A DNA stretch of 64,000 bases from Lentibacillus salicampi (GTDB lineage: Bacteria; Bacillota; Bacilli; Bacillales; Amphibacillaceae): the NCBI RefSeq assembly GCF_004565465.1, contig NZ_SRHY01000001.1, forward strand, positions 62,001 to 126,000, given 5' to 3'. Below, in pieces: positions 17,907 to 27,054 of the stretch. The stretch's first letter is position 1; the number at the start of each line of letters is the position of its first letter. A model generated the notes under the pieces. That model saw nothing but the letters and a program-made list of their open reading frames with translations. It made no database searches and had not been told where the DNA came from. The translations under genes and the position numbers were made by a program.

Positions 17907-18668
17907 ATGTGGCCATTAATTCGACGTGAACTTGATGGCATGGTGACCATCAGTTTAAAGAAAAGCTTTCAGACATATACCGTATTTGGCCTCGTATTGG
18001 TGCTGCTCATGTGGCTGTTTGGGCCAAGCGCAATAGATTACTTGGAGAAGGACCTTATCAGTCTGCTTATATTTTTAATAGGTATGTTATCGGCTGGAAT
18101 GAACATGTTATCTGTGATGGAAGATGACGCCGCTAGTAAGCAACTTGCATTTTTGCAAACATTACCGGTTCGGGAATCAGATATTGTTCATGCAAAATTT
18201 CTGAGTACGCTTTTGCTGGGCGGTTTTATCTTTGTTTGGGTGTCTGTACTTGTTTCAGCAAATTTAGTTATAAATGACGTTTGGACAATTGAATCGTGGA
18301 TGGTTGTATTTCTTTTCCTGGCTGTTCTTGTGTTATTGATGGCTGGGAATCTGCTTTGGTATTTTTGTCGGGGTGGTTTGCATAATGGATGGATGAATTA
18401 CCTTCTGTTAGTCGCTGGAGCATTGGTTTTACTATATTTAGGTTTCTATAGACCATCTGGAATATCGCAACCTTTTTTATATGGAATGTCACTCGGCTTT
18501 TCTGTTCTTGCTTACCTTATCTGCTGGTGGGCAGCAACTACAAGGGTGAACAAAAAAGGATTTCCAAAAGAAGTGGACGATCCGGAACGGGAAAAAATGA
18601 AAGAACATGCTGAGGAATTGAAAAGACGTTACGCTGAGCGCCAGTCTGAAAAGAACCATGGAAAATAG
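17907..18668 (+). CDS. ABC-2-type permease, second tandem paralogue
   Basis: The 253-residue membrane protein starts at ATG 17907 after AAAGGGGG. It has about six hydrophobic segments, the shared motif LAFLQTLPVRESDIVHAKFL after the second, and the shared end RVNKKGFPKEV followed by a charged tail. Homology with the genes on either side is visible along the whole length. It would form the membrane part of the exporter driven by the ATPase at 16315. The substrate is unknown. Confidence 0.82.
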   Translation: MWPLIRRELDGMVTISLKKSFQTYTVFGLVLVLLMWLFGPSAIDYLEKDLISLLIFLIGMLSAGMNMLSVMEDDAASKQLAFLQTLPVRESDIVHAKFLSTLLLGGFIFVWVSVLVSANLVINDVWTIESWMVVFLFLAVLVLLMAGNLLWYFCRGGLHNGWMNYLLLVAGALVLLYLGFYRPSGISQPFLYGMSLGFSVLAYLICWWAATTRVNKKGFPKEVDDPEREKMKEHAEELKRRYAERQSEKNHGK

Positions 18669-18733
18669 ATTGCAAAATGGGGATTAAAAAAGGCAGTTGT
18701 TTTTTTGATAATAGTTTGAAGGAGGCCTAATCG

Positions 18734-19453
18734 ATGGGGGCATTAATCAAACGGGAACTTAGAGCACTAAAGCTAGGAAATGATAACAATCCCGCACTTT
18801 ATGGATTTTTTGTGATCGGAATTCCTGTTATTATGTGGCTGCTCGGTCCTGAGTTTACAGGTTTTTATGATGCTGAAGGTTTTAAAACATCTATGTCGGT
18901 TGTTGGGATGGTTCTCGTTATGCAAATAGTGTCTTATAGTCTGGAGCGAGAGGAAGCAAACCGACAGATGACTTTTTTGCAAACTTTGCCTGTAAAAAAA
19001 AGCCAAATTGTGAGTGCCAAGTTTATCAGCGTCCTGTCATTGAGTGGCATAACGATAGTCTGGATTAATCTTGTCATCATACTAACCATGTTCATAAGTG
19101 AGCACAGGATGGAAGAATCCGGATTACTTTTGAGTTTTTTCTCTTCGCTGATTATATTTATAGAAGCTTCAACTTTACTGACATATTTTTTCAAAGGTTC
19201 ACGGGGGAATTTTATAATAGGAATCATTTCCATTTTTATTTGGGGTGGTTTTCATGGTCTTTCAGGGCTCTTTTTGAAAAGTATGGGAATGGAGCCAGGC
19301 ATTGAAGTTTTCGCAGTATATATGAGTTTATCATTGGCGATCTATTTGATTTGCTGGGGTCTATCAGTACGAAGGGTAACAAAAAAAGGTTTTCCTTTAA
19401 ACAAAGAGCATAAAACAGATCAGATGAAGCGATCGGGAGGGGGAGCAAAATGA
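18734..19453 (+). CDS. ABC-2-type permease, third tandem paralogue
   Basis: This 239-residue protein starts at ATG 18734 after GGAGGC. It repeats the layout of the two previous genes: an N-terminal LIKRELRAL, membrane segments, MTFLQTLPVKKSQIVSAKFI and an ending RVTKKGFPLNKE. Divergence between copies suggests old duplication and perhaps heteromeric assembly. The next gene overlaps its stop as ATGA. Confidence 0.82.
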   Translation: MGALIKRELRALKLGNDNNPALYGFFVIGIPVIMWLLGPEFTGFYDAEGFKTSMSVVGMVLVMQIVSYSLEREEANRQMTFLQTLPVKKSQIVSAKFISVLSLSGITIVWINLVIILTMFISEHRMEESGLLLSFFSSLIIFIEASTLLTYFFKGSRGNFIIGIISIFIWGGFHGLSGLFLKSMGMEPGIEVFAVYMSLSLAIYLICWGLSVRRVTKKGFPLNKEHKTDQMKRSGGGAK

Positions 19454-20154
19454 GGTCAGATGTTATTATTAGTTTCATTAAAGAAGAATGGTACGGTCAG
19501 CGTCGCATGCTGTTTTGGTATTTCGTTGTATCCCTCGCCCTTGTGTTATTGATGATCTTTCTCAGTCAGCTGGATTGGGTGCTGAACCAGGTGAAGCAGC
19601 ATTCGGGGCTTGATTTCGGAGAGTTTTCGATGACTGTTTTGGCTCTTATATTTATGCCATATGCGGTAGGGTGGATGATCCTGGTGAACAGGACTGATCG
19701 GGAAAATCGAGCTGGGTTTTATGAGTATTTACATATCATGCCTATCACTGTAAAAGAAATTGTCACCGCCAAATATATAGCCGCTCTTTTGATGAACGTG
19801 CTGATGGCCGGCTGGCTGTGTGGATTATGGTGGGTTTATGATCTGGTATTTCCGCGCGCTGCATCCGTGACAGCATGGACAGCGCTATGTATGGTCGTTT
19901 TTCTTTTTGCATTCAGTGTGCTGGCCCTTCAGCTGGGGTGTTTCTTTCGCTGGGGCAGCAGCAGTTTGGTCTTTTTCTTTATGTTTGTGCTGATTGTGAT
20001 AGGCCAATTTGAATTCACCGACAAAATAGCTGATCAGACAATTAATTGGATGGATCGGTTTCCATTTCTGTTATGGGGAATTGCTGTGTTCCTAACGACT
20101 TCCATTTGGATCATTTGCTGGCGCTGGTCAGTGGCGGCTTACCGGAAATATTAA
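19450..20154 (+). CDS. ABC transporter permease, fourth gene of the operon
   Basis: The 234-residue protein has about six membrane segments and an N-terminal FIKEEWYGQRRMLFWYFVVS. It lacks the QTLPV motif but has an equivalent YEYLHIMPITVKEIVTAKYI in the same place, so it is a more distant member of the ABC-2 group. Start ATG 19450 overlaps the upstream stop by 4 bp. It is the last gene before a strong terminator. Confidence 0.8.
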   Translation: MRSDVIISFIKEEWYGQRRMLFWYFVVSLALVLLMIFLSQLDWVLNQVKQHSGLDFGEFSMTVLALIFMPYAVGWMILVNRTDRENRAGFYEYLHIMPITVKEIVTAKYIAALLMNVLMAGWLCGLWWVYDLVFPRAASVTAWTALCMVVFLFAFSVLALQLGCFFRWGSSSLVFFFMFVLIVIGQFEFTDKIADQTINWMDRFPFLLWGIAVFLTTSIWIICWRWSVAAYRKY

Positions 20155-20161
20155 GATATCT

Positions 20162-20210
20162 CCTCTTGCGGTTTTCGACATGTTTACCGTCAAGAGGTAT
20201 TTTTACTTTT
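20162..20210 (+). terminator. Terminator of the YtrA-type operon
   Basis: CCTCTTG and CAAGAGG, extended by CGGT/ACCG, form a stem followed by TATTTTTACTTTT, just after the fourth permease. Confidence 0.8.
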
Positions 20211-20214
20211 GCAG

Positions 20215-20276
20215 TTGACAACATTCATTAACATTTTTATAATATGAACACATGCTAATATAAGCACATAATATAA
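20215..20276 (+). promoter_or_regulatory. Promoter with likely metal-repressor operator
   Basis: TTGACA at 20215-20220 and TATAAT at 20238-20243 are exactly 17 bp apart, a consensus promoter. Overlapping the -10 is ATGAACACATGC, with TAAGCACATA about 10 bp later, a half-conserved inverted repeat of the ATGAACA type seen at CzrA/SmtB operators. Confidence 0.65.
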
Positions 20277-20331
20277 AACGGACTGCGAACTTACGTATAA
20301 AGAATTTAAAATGGCGAGGGAGGGGATTGTA

Positions 20332-20661
20332 ATGGGTGAATACAGTGACAATACGGGAATTGGCGAAAACGAAGACCTGGATGAAGAGACACTGTTTGTT
20401 GTATCACAGACATTCAAGGCATTAGGGGATCCTACCAGAATTCGAATTCTCCATTTGCTTTTCCAGCACGAATATTCGGTTAATCAGATTGCTGAGAACC
20501 TGCATCTCAGACAATCAACCGTATCACATCAATTACGGTTCCTGAAAAATTTGCGTTTAGTGAAAAATCGCAGGGAAGGGACGACATTATTTTATTCGCA
20601 TGATGACGAACATGTTATCAATCTGCTGAAACAAACAATCGATCACGCTTTTCACAGTTAA
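20332..20661 (+). CDS. czrA: ArsR/SmtB family zinc-type repressor (CzrA-like)
   Basis: ATG 20332 follows GAGGGAGGGG; an upstream in-frame ATG at 20311 has no ribosome site. The 109-residue protein has the winged helix [20 protein letters not shown] and [20 protein letters not shown]. The C-terminal helix shows D-x-H-x10-H-x2-H (DEH...HAFH), exactly the alpha-5 zinc/cobalt site of CzrA. It would release DNA on binding Zn or Co. The cation exporter follows after 43 bp, a standard repressor-exporter pair. Confidence 0.87.
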   Translation: MGEYSDNTGIGENEDLDEETLFVVSQTFKALGDPTRIRILHLLFQHEYSVNQIAENLHLRQSTVSHQLRFLKNLRLVKNRREGTTLFYSHDDEHVINLLKQTIDHAFHS

Positions 20662-20704
20662 CAAATTCGTTTCATAGTTAAAGTTGTTGATGGGAGGCAT
20701 GCAA

Positions 20705-21643
20705 ATGGGACACGATCACGGCCATGATCATACACATGGCGCTAACAAAAAGGTATTAGCAATCAGCTTTATCATTATTACGACCTATATGATCATCGAA
20801 GTCGTCGGTGGTTTTTTAACCAACAGTCTGGCGTTATTATCGGATGCAGGACACATGTTAAGTGACTCAATTTCCCTTGGGGTTGGCTTGCTCGCTTTCA
20901 TATTCAGTGAAAAAGTAGCCAACTACAGTAATACGTATGGATATAAGCGATTTGAGATATTAGCGGCGGTCTTTAATGGAATTCTGCTTATATTGATCTC
21001 ACTTTATATCTTTTATGAGGCATTCCAGCGTTTTATGGAACCGTCTGAGGTGGCATCGGGCGGCATGCTGACGATTGCGATTATCGGCTTGATGGTCAAT
21101 ATCGCTGTCGCATGGATTTTAATGCAGGGCGGTGATACGGAAGAAAATTTGAATCTGAGAGCAGCTTTTCTGCATGTACTGGGTGACTTACTCGGCTCGG
21201 TTGGTGCCATTACGGCCGCTTTACTGATTATGTTTTTCAATTGGGGCTGGGCTGACCCGCTGGCAAGCGTTATTGTTGCGGTGCTTGTGTTGATAAGCGG
21301 GTGGCGTGTTACCAAAGATGCTCTTCATGTGCTAATGGAAGGTACCCCCAAAAATGTCGATTTGGATGATATTGTTTATACAATTGAAAATCTGCCGGAA
21401 ATTGTTAATATCCATGATTTACATGTGTGGTGTATTACGAGCGGGCAAAATGCGCTTTCCTGCCATGCAGTAGTCAACGGAGATTTATCGGTCCATGAAA
21501 GTGAGCAGCTACTGCAGACTATTGAACATGAACTAGAACATAAAGGCATTGGCCATGTGACCATTCAGATGGAAAGTGAAAAACACCCGCATGATGAAAG
21601 ACTTTTATGCAATCATGAATTTGAACCACAAGGCGAGCAATAA
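20705..21643 (+). CDS. czcD: Cation diffusion facilitator (zinc exporter, CzcD-like)
   Basis: I choose ATG 20705, eight bases after GGGAGGC. The 312-residue protein begins with a histidine-rich tail (HDHGHDHTH), has six membrane segments, the paired metal sites SLALLSDAGHMLSD and HVLGDLLGSVG, and a C-terminal cytoplasmic domain. It exports Zn2+, Cd2+ or Co2+ in exchange for protons. Control by the upstream repressor is strongly implied by order and spacing. Confidence 0.9.
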   Translation: MGHDHGHDHTHGANKKVLAISFIIITTYMIIEVVGGFLTNSLALLSDAGHMLSDSISLGVGLLAFIFSEKVANYSNTYGYKRFEILAAVFNGILLILISLYIFYEAFQRFMEPSEVASGGMLTIAIIGLMVNIAVAWILMQGGDTEENLNLRAAFLHVLGDLLGSVGAITAALLIMFFNWGWADPLASVIVAVLVLISGWRVTKDALHVLMEGTPKNVDLDDIVYTIENLPEIVNIHDLHVWCITSGQNALSCHAVVNGDLSVHESEQLLQTIEHELEHKGIGHVTIQMESEKHPHDERLLCNHEFEPQGEQ

Positions 21644-21648
21644 AATCG

Positions 21649-21692
21649 AAAAACGTGCACGGAAGTTAAAATGGGCATCCATGCACGTTTTT
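21649..21692 (+). terminator. Terminator after the cation exporter
   Basis: AAAACGTGCA pairs with TGCACGTTTT around a 22-nt loop, 6 bp after the stop; the T-run is part of the 3' arm. Confidence 0.8.
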
Positions 21693-21760
21693 ATTCCGTC
21701 AGGGGGGGAGTCGCCAACTGTTGTTGGTTCATTCACGATGGGAGACACAGACTTTTTCGG

Positions 21761-21961
21761 TTATATGGCGTTGAAGTCATATTCCTGTAATGTGCCAACA
21801 ATTCGTTTTCCCGAAATTTTTTCTTCATCAAATTCGATCCTTACTTCGCCATCGTCAGTATCCGCTAAGACGCGTTCAATTCCATCCATCTGCATCAAAA
21901 ATTGCTCAATTTGCTGCAGTCCGGAACCTGTCTTGTCGGTGAAAATGGTTACTTCAGCCAT
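21761..21961 (-). CDS. Small conserved protein with ferredoxin-like pattern
   Basis: I choose ATG 21961, seven bases after AAAGGAGT. The 66-residue product alternates predicted strand and helix (VTIFTD, GLQQIEQFLMQMDGIERVLA, EVRIEFD, RIVGTLQEYDF), the beta-alpha-beta-beta-alpha layout of heavy-metal-associated domains, but it has no CxxC metal site. I do not recognise a named family. It is convergent with the cation exporter and may be unrelated to it. Confidence 0.65.
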   Translation of the reverse strand: MAEVTIFTDKTGSGLQQIEQFLMQMDGIERVLADTDDGEVRIEFDEEKISGKRIVGTLQEYDFNAI

Positions 21962-22168
21962 CGTCATCACTCCTTTCAGATTACTTTATTGTTCATTCAT
22001 TAAAATCGTTAATCCTGAATAATTGCAAGGGGAAGGAAAGGTGTCCAATCCAGAGCGATCCCGTTAATTTTTTCTGGAATTAGTCTTCCTTAATGGATGA
22101 AAATTATGTTCCTCGGGTTTAAGATATACGGGCCGTTGCCTTAACCATGTTCATCGTTCCGGAAATGA

Positions 22169-22203
22169 CAAAAGGCTTACGGTAGTGTTCCATAAGCCTT
22201 TCG
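22169..22203 (-). terminator. Terminator of the YjcZ gene
   Basis: AAAGGCTTA and TAAGCCTTT pair perfectly; on the minus strand the stem is followed by a short T-run. It lies 40 bp beyond the YjcZ stop. Confidence 0.65.
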
Positions 22204-22242
22204 TCATCGTATTCAGTTGGAAAAAAGGACTGACGGGGTAAC

Positions 22243-22371
22243 TTAGCAGTAACCGCCGCCGAAGCCTCCACCGAAGCCGCCACCAGCGTAGGCAGTACCA
22301 ACGATGATTAGAAGAATAAACAGCACGACAATCAGGGCGAATCCGCCGCCCCCTCCATATTCTGCACTCAT
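22243..22371 (-). CDS. YjcZ family sporulation microprotein
   Basis: The 42-residue protein starts at ATG 22371 after AAGGAGGTG. It consists of MSAEYGGGGG, the hydrophobic core FALIVVLFILLIIVGTAY and a Gly/Phe tail (GGGFGGGFGGGYC). The core is identical or nearly so in the two other copies at 30665 and 30895. YjcZ-type proteins are small single-span membrane proteins made in sporulation; their role is unknown. A sigma-K-like promoter precedes it. Confidence 0.85.
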   Translation of the reverse strand: MSAEYGGGGGFALIVVLFILLIIVGTAYAGGGFGGGFGGGYC

Positions 22372-22401
22372 GAAAAAGCACCTCCTTAGCGTGGATAGTG
22401 T

Positions 22402-22428
22402 TATACTATGCATGTGTGAACAGATGGT
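22402..22428 (-). promoter_or_regulatory. Sigma-K-like promoter of the YjcZ gene
   Basis: On the minus strand CATAGTATA (complement of 22402-22410) matches the sigma-K -10 pattern CATAnnnTA, and an AC dinucleotide lies 16 bp upstream at the -35 position. It is 31 bp before the YjcZ start. Confidence 0.5.
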
Positions 22429-22604
22429 GTGGACAGCAATCCAACACCATTTGAATATCCTCAAATGTACACCGTTCAGGGGATTGTCGATAAGGAAGTG
22501 CGTAAGGCATCAGCTTCTCTGCCCGTAGTCAAAGACAGTCTGAGGCACTGAATGGATATCCGATTCATAAAATACCTAAGTAGGCGAATAAAGGCGGAAT
22601 AGAA

Positions 22605-23327
22605 TTGGAAAATAATCGGTATCTTGAGGCTTTAGCATTAATGGGCGTCGGGGGCGCGCATCCCGGTGGTTTGCATTTAACGAAAAGTAGACTGGCAGCA
22701 GAAAACATAGATTCTCGGATGGCTATTCTTGAAGCGGGTTGTGGCACGGGGCAGACAGCGGCTTATATTGCCGAACAATTCCAGTGCCATGTGACAGCCT
22801 TGGATGCCAGTGAAACGATGCTGGAAAAGGCGCGGGAACGATTTTTAGCCAAAAATCTCCCTATTGAACTCAGACAGGGGAACATTGAAAACCTGCCATA
22901 TCCACATGACCACTTTGACATGGTTGTAGCTGAATCGGTCATCGTTTTCACTGACATTGCCCGATCAATTGCGGAGTTTAAAAGGGTTCTGAAACCGGAT
23001 GGTGTCCTTTATGCTGTTGAAATGGTACTCGAAAACAAGCTGCCAGAGCACGAAATGAAACCAATCCTGGATTTTTATGGTGTTACTCGATTATTAACTG
23101 AAACTGAATGGCGTAACCTGTTTTACCATGTCGGCTTCCAGGATGTACGTGCAGAGGTATTCACGATACCATCAGGGAAAACAGGTTTAGACAACACACC
23201 AGACTTTTTATTATCGGAAAACGTGGATAGTGGATGGTTTGACGTCATTCAAGAACATGAAGAGCTGACAACGCTATATGAGGAGCGACTCGATTTTCGC
23301 ATATTCAGATGTTCGCTTGATAACTAA
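22605..23327 (+). CDS. Class I SAM-dependent methyltransferase
   Basis: The TTG start at 22605 follows AAAGGCGGAA. The 240-residue protein has the SAM-binding motif I AILEAGCGTGQTAAYIAEQ, the acidic strand VTALDASETMLEKA, and motif IV NLPYPHDHFDMVVAES, followed by FKRVLKPDGVLYAVEM, a UbiE/COQ5-like pattern. The substrate is unknown. It stands alone between a sporulation gene and a small heat-shock gene; the hairpin at 23336 ends it. Confidence 0.85.
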   Translation: MENNRYLEALALMGVGGAHPGGLHLTKSRLAAENIDSRMAILEAGCGTGQTAAYIAEQFQCHVTALDASETMLEKARERFLAKNLPIELRQGNIENLPYPHDHFDMVVAESVIVFTDIARSIAEFKRVLKPDGVLYAVEMVLENKLPEHEMKPILDFYGVTRLLTETEWRNLFYHVGFQDVRAEVFTIPSGKTGLDNTPDFLLSENVDSGWFDVIQEHEELTTLYEERLDFRIFRCSLDN

Positions 23328-23335
23328 AATCAGTT

Positions 23336-23370
23336 GAAGCCGGTAACCCAACGTTAAGGTTACCGGCTTC
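23336..23370. terminator. Bidirectional hairpin after the methyltransferase
   Basis: GAAGCCGGTAACC and GGTTACCGGCTTC form a perfect 13-bp stem 9 bp after the stop, between convergent genes. The T-run is short (CTTCTTAG). Confidence 0.65.
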
Positions 23371-23425
23371 TTAGCGGATGAAGAGGGTTCTGTTCAGAGG
23401 CTGCCTATTGATACGCGGGCCTCAT

Positions 23426-23869
23426 CTATTCGTCAATCTCCAGATACTTTCTGTCGGAATCTTTTTTTGGGGCCGTAACTTTCAGCAGCCCATCATGAAA
23501 GGACGCTTTTGTTTCTTTTTCCGGAATTGGAAACGGTAGTGTAATGGTTCGCTCCATTCGCTGGAATGATTGGCTTTTGTTGTGACTGTTTGGTTCTTCA
23601 TGAGTGGAACCGCCCTGTGCAGCAATCCGCAATTGATTTCCAATCATCTCCAGTTCGATTTCATCCCATTTAAAGCCTGGCAGTTCCGCTGTGACGATGA
23701 CTTCAGAATCGCGCTCATTGACATCAACCCAAAATGGCCGGAAGTTAAAAACAGGATTCATCTGTTTGAACGACTGATTAAAGAATGTGTCCATCTCATT
23801 CATCAGATCCCTGAATGGTGACATATCAATATCAAACCGGCCAGGCCGGTTACGCTTGTTTGAATCCAC
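23426..23869 (-). CDS. Hsp20/alpha-crystallin small heat-shock protein
   Basis: The 147-residue chaperone has an N-terminal region, then the alpha-crystallin domain from VDVNERDSEVIVTAELPGFK to the conserved ASFHDGLLKVTAPKK (the G-V/L-L motif). Such proteins hold unfolding proteins in large oligomers. I prefer GTG 23869, eight bases after AAGGGG; GTG 23878 would add three residues but overlaps the ribosome site. It is monocistronic. Confidence 0.88.
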   Translation of the reverse strand: MDSNKRNRPGRFDIDMSPFRDLMNEMDTFFNQSFKQMNPVFNFRPFWVDVNERDSEVIVTAELPGFKWDEIELEMIGNQLRIAAQGGSTHEEPNSHNKSQSFQRMERTITLPFPIPEKETKASFHDGLLKVTAPKKDSDRKYLEIDE

Positions 23870-24074
23870 CTTACTCACCCCTTTATGAAAAGTTACACTA
23901 ATAAAATATGATGAATATATAAAGAGTGGTGGGCGGATAGCAGTTCAGTAAAATGGCTGTCATCTTGTTTAAGATGAACAGCCCGATTTAAGATAAGTCA
24001 TTTGTTTTGACTATTTGTTGCCGAATATACATTAATGTCAGTCAAAAGTCCTTATTTATTAAAATCCGAACCCG

Positions 24075-24473
24075 TTATAAAGCATGGTCGTTGTAATTGT
24101 ATGCATTCGATTCATGGACATTTTTGAAGACGTTGACAATGAAAACCACAACACCTGCTGCAACTGCTGTGCCGCCGCTAAAGGTGAAGATATGCGCAAA
24201 AGACAGCGGTATTTGCACCATAAACATACTTAAAAGCAGAACCGGCATGCCCAGATTATATAGCCAGAAGTGCCACTTTCCCAATGTACTGCTGCCGGCT
24301 TTCGGGTATATCGAATACACAACCCCCGTGATGCCAATCGATGCCCATCCTGCCAAATTCACATGCGCATGCGCAGCTGCCCACTGGAGTTGAAGCGTTG
24401 ACGACATAAACATACCAATCGCAATACCTAAAATAAAATAAATTACAGCAATTTTAATCCATTTAGCCCCCAT
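24075..24473 (-). CDS. Single-subunit COX1/NorB-like membrane protein
   Basis: The 132-residue protein has four membrane segments and the haem-copper oxidase-like stretch QWAAAHAHVNLAGWASIGIT, with two histidines in HAH. It resembles only the first third of cytochrome oxidase or NO-reductase subunit I, far shorter than the 450-600 residues of a catalytic subunit. Stand-alone proteins of this type are common in Bacillaceae and often annotated as cytochrome c oxidase; the function is untested. ATG 24473 follows AAGGGGGG. Confidence 0.78.
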   Translation of the reverse strand: MGAKWIKIAVIYFILGIAIGMFMSSTLQLQWAAAHAHVNLAGWASIGITGVVYSIYPKAGSSTLGKWHFWLYNLGMPVLLLSMFMVQIPLSFAHIFTFSGGTAVAAGVVVFIVNVFKNVHESNAYNYNDHAL

Positions 24474-24712
24474 TACGTTCCCCCCTTATTTTAATATTTA
24501 GAGACCTTTGATTTAATATAATATCAGCGAAAGTCGCTCATTAGTCAATATATCGAGCAGTTAACAAGAATATGACATATTTAAAAAATCACTTCAGGGT
24601 GCTTTTTGAACATCTTCGCTCTGCTTGTTTCTTAAATTCCAGGATGTTATGATAAGCAATGACTGTAAAGTAACCAAAGGTAAATAGCTGGTCAAAAGTC
24701 AGGAGGCTTGTA

Positions 24713-25585
24713 ATGGCACAACGAAATGAGGAACTTCTGGATGCAGCGGTTCAGCTATTTCAACAAAACGGTTTTTACACTACTTCTGTGGAAGATATTA
24801 CGAACGCTTGCGGGATATCAAAAGGTGCTTTTTACAAACACTTTGATTCTAAAGAAAGTATGATTTTGGAGCTTCTCGAGCGCTACTATGATGACATGTT
24901 CAGGGAAGCGGACCGGTTTGCCGAAGACTTACAACAGTCCCCGTTATCGGTATTGAAAAGAAAAATCACGGTTGAACTGGAAAAATCAATTGAATACAGG
25001 TCTTTTTTTCTTGCTTTAGCAACCGAGTTTTCCCCTTACGAAAAAGGGCAAATACCGGAATTTTTGGATCGGATCCAGAAGACCCATCACCAATGGCATA
25101 AACAGGCGTTAATGGATGCATTCGGTCCAAGGGTCAAAGCGTATGTAAATGATATGGCCGTTATTATGGAAGGAATCCTCCATAGTTATTTAATGCGGAT
25201 TATTTGGAGAGAATCTGCTTTGCCCCTGGATAGATTGGGGGATTTTATCGCTGAATGTATCAAGGCGGTTGTTGAAAATGATGATGCGATATCCCCGATG
25301 CTACCGGTTTATAGTGACGATGAATCGCATGCTTCTATTATCGAAGGCATGAACCATGATTTGAATACATTACGGGCAGAACTGGAGAATAAAGCAGAAA
25401 GAAGTGGTTCGCTGGAAAAAGACTTACAAACAATTGATGCCCTAACGGAAGAATTCACAAAGGAAAAACCGAGGGAATTTCTGGTGGATGCACTGCTTAC
25501 GCAACTGCACCGCCGTTCCTATTTAAAAGTACGAACAACAAAAATAATGAGCGTATGGGAAGTATGGAAAGGGGATTTAACATGA
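24713..25585 (+). CDS. TetR/AcrR family regulator with long C-terminal extension
   Basis: The N-terminal helix-turn-helix is clear (LLDAAVQLFQQNGFYTTSVE, then ACGISKGAFYKHFDSKESMI). At 290 residues it is about 90 longer than the family norm; the extra C-terminal part is charged and helical. ATG 24713 follows AGGAGGC. The drug exporter gene overlaps its stop as ATGA, so it most likely represses that pump and itself. Confidence 0.88.
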   Translation: MAQRNEELLDAAVQLFQQNGFYTTSVEDITNACGISKGAFYKHFDSKESMILELLERYYDDMFREADRFAEDLQQSPLSVLKRKITVELEKSIEYRSFFLALATEFSPYEKGQIPEFLDRIQKTHHQWHKQALMDAFGPRVKAYVNDMAVIMEGILHSYLMRIIWRESALPLDRLGDFIAECIKAVVENDDAISPMLPVYSDDESHASIIEGMNHDLNTLRAELENKAERSGSLEKDLQTIDALTEEFTKEKPREFLVDALLTQLHRRSYLKVRTTKIMSVWEVWKGDLT

Positions 25586-27054
25586 GTGGAACAGCAGCTT
25601 CCTGGGATTTGCCGTCAAAACAAAAAGCATTAATGATTACGGCTCTCCTGACAGGTGCGTTTATGGGAATTATTAATGAAACATTACTGGCAACAGCACT
25701 TCCGTCAATTCAGGATGCATTCTCTATTACACAGGGAGAAGTGCAATGGATGACAACAGCATTTTTAATGACAAATGGGATTATGATACCTGTTTCAGCA
25801 TTTTTAATTGATCGATTTTCAACCAGAGGATTATTTTTAACTGCCATAGGTTTATTCGGCGCGGGCACGGCCATCGCAGCTATAGCAACTGCTTATCCGG
25901 TACTCCTGTTGGGCCGTGTTGTGCAGGCTTCGGGATCCGGGATCATGCTGCCGCTTTTGATGACCGTACTGCTGGCAGTTATCTCCGTTGAACGGCGCGG
26001 AACCGCAATGGGAATGATCGGGATTGTGATTGCGTTCGGCCCTGCAATCGGTCCGACACTGTCCGGCTGGCTGCTGGAGCATTTCACCTGGCGTTCCTTG
26101 TTTATTACGGTTCTTCCAATTGTAGCGGTAACCATTACGATTGCGGCACTTTTTCTGCGGAATGTGACCGATCTTCGGAAACCAAAGATCGACGTGTTAT
26201 CGATTATCTTGTCGTCAGTCGGGTTCGGTTCATTTCTGTATGGATTCAGTATTGCTTCTGAGAGTGGCTGGGGCAGTCCAGTGGTCATCACCTCGATTGC
26301 AACAGGCATCATTGTGATTGGTATATTCATTTGGCGCCAGCTCGTCCTGGATACGCCCATGCTGGAATTCAGGATATTTCAATTCAGGATGTTTACCCTG
26401 GCCATTTTAATCACGATGACGGTTCTGGTTTCACTAATCGGCGCCGAAACATTGCTGCCGCTGTTTATGCAAAATGTCTTACAGTTTTCGCCATTGGAGT
26501 CCGGTCTGATGCTACTTCCAGGAGCTATCGTAATTGGAATCCTGTCCCCGATAACCGGCAGGCTGTTTGACAAATATGGAGCAAAGTGGCTTGCTTTGAT
26601 TGGTCTCAGTATCGTGACCGTTACCACCTTTATGTTTACCAGATTGTCACTGGAAACGTCATTTACGTATCTGGCGGTTATTTATGCCATCCGCATGTTT
26701 GGCTTGTCGTTTGCGTTGATGCCGGTGATGACATCAGCATTAAATCAGCTGCCGCCAAAATGGTATGCACATGGATCGGCTATGGCCAATACCTTACAGC
26801 AAATTTCCGCATCGATTGGTACAGCGATACTTGTCACACTGGTAGCTATGGGGACCAATCACTTTGTACCGGATTCAAATACATCTCCTGAACTGATTGG
26901 CCGGCTTGCACAGGTTGTCGGGTTTGAATGGGCGTTCATGGGAAGCACGATCCTTGCCTTTATCGCGTTAATTTTGGCATTGTTTATGCATCCGCCCAAA
27001 AAGGAAAAAGAAATTGTCCGGCAGATTCATGGTCAGGATGCCAGTTTGAGGTGA
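25582..27054 (+). CDS. DHA2 family MFS multidrug exporter (EmrB/QacA type)
   Basis: I start at ATG 25582, in the ATGA overlap with the TetR stop and after AAAGGGG. The 490-residue protein has about 14 membrane segments. Motifs include TALPSIQDAF, WMTTAFLMTNGIMIPVSAFL, motif A DRFSTRGLF and motif C-like GIVIAFGPAIGPTLSGWLLE. It would extrude lipophilic drugs with proton antiport. Pairing with the TetR regulator suggests induction by its substrates. Confidence 0.9.
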   Translation: MSGTAASWDLPSKQKALMITALLTGAFMGIINETLLATALPSIQDAFSITQGEVQWMTTAFLMTNGIMIPVSAFLIDRFSTRGLFLTAIGLFGAGTAIAAIATAYPVLLLGRVVQASGSGIMLPLLMTVLLAVISVERRGTAMGMIGIVIAFGPAIGPTLSGWLLEHFTWRSLFITVLPIVAVTITIAALFLRNVTDLRKPKIDVLSIILSSVGFGSFLYGFSIASESGWGSPVVITSIATGIIVIGIFIWRQLVLDTPMLEFRIFQFRMFTLAILITMTVLVSLIGAETLLPLFMQNVLQFSPLESGLMLLPGAIVIGILSPITGRLFDKYGAKWLALIGLSIVTVTTFMFTRLSLETSFTYLAVIYAIRMFGLSFALMPVMTSALNQLPPKWYAHGSAMANTLQQISASIGTAILVTLVAMGTNHFVPDSNTSPELIGRLAQVVGFEWAFMGSTILAFIALILALFMHPPKKEKEIVRQIHGQDASLR

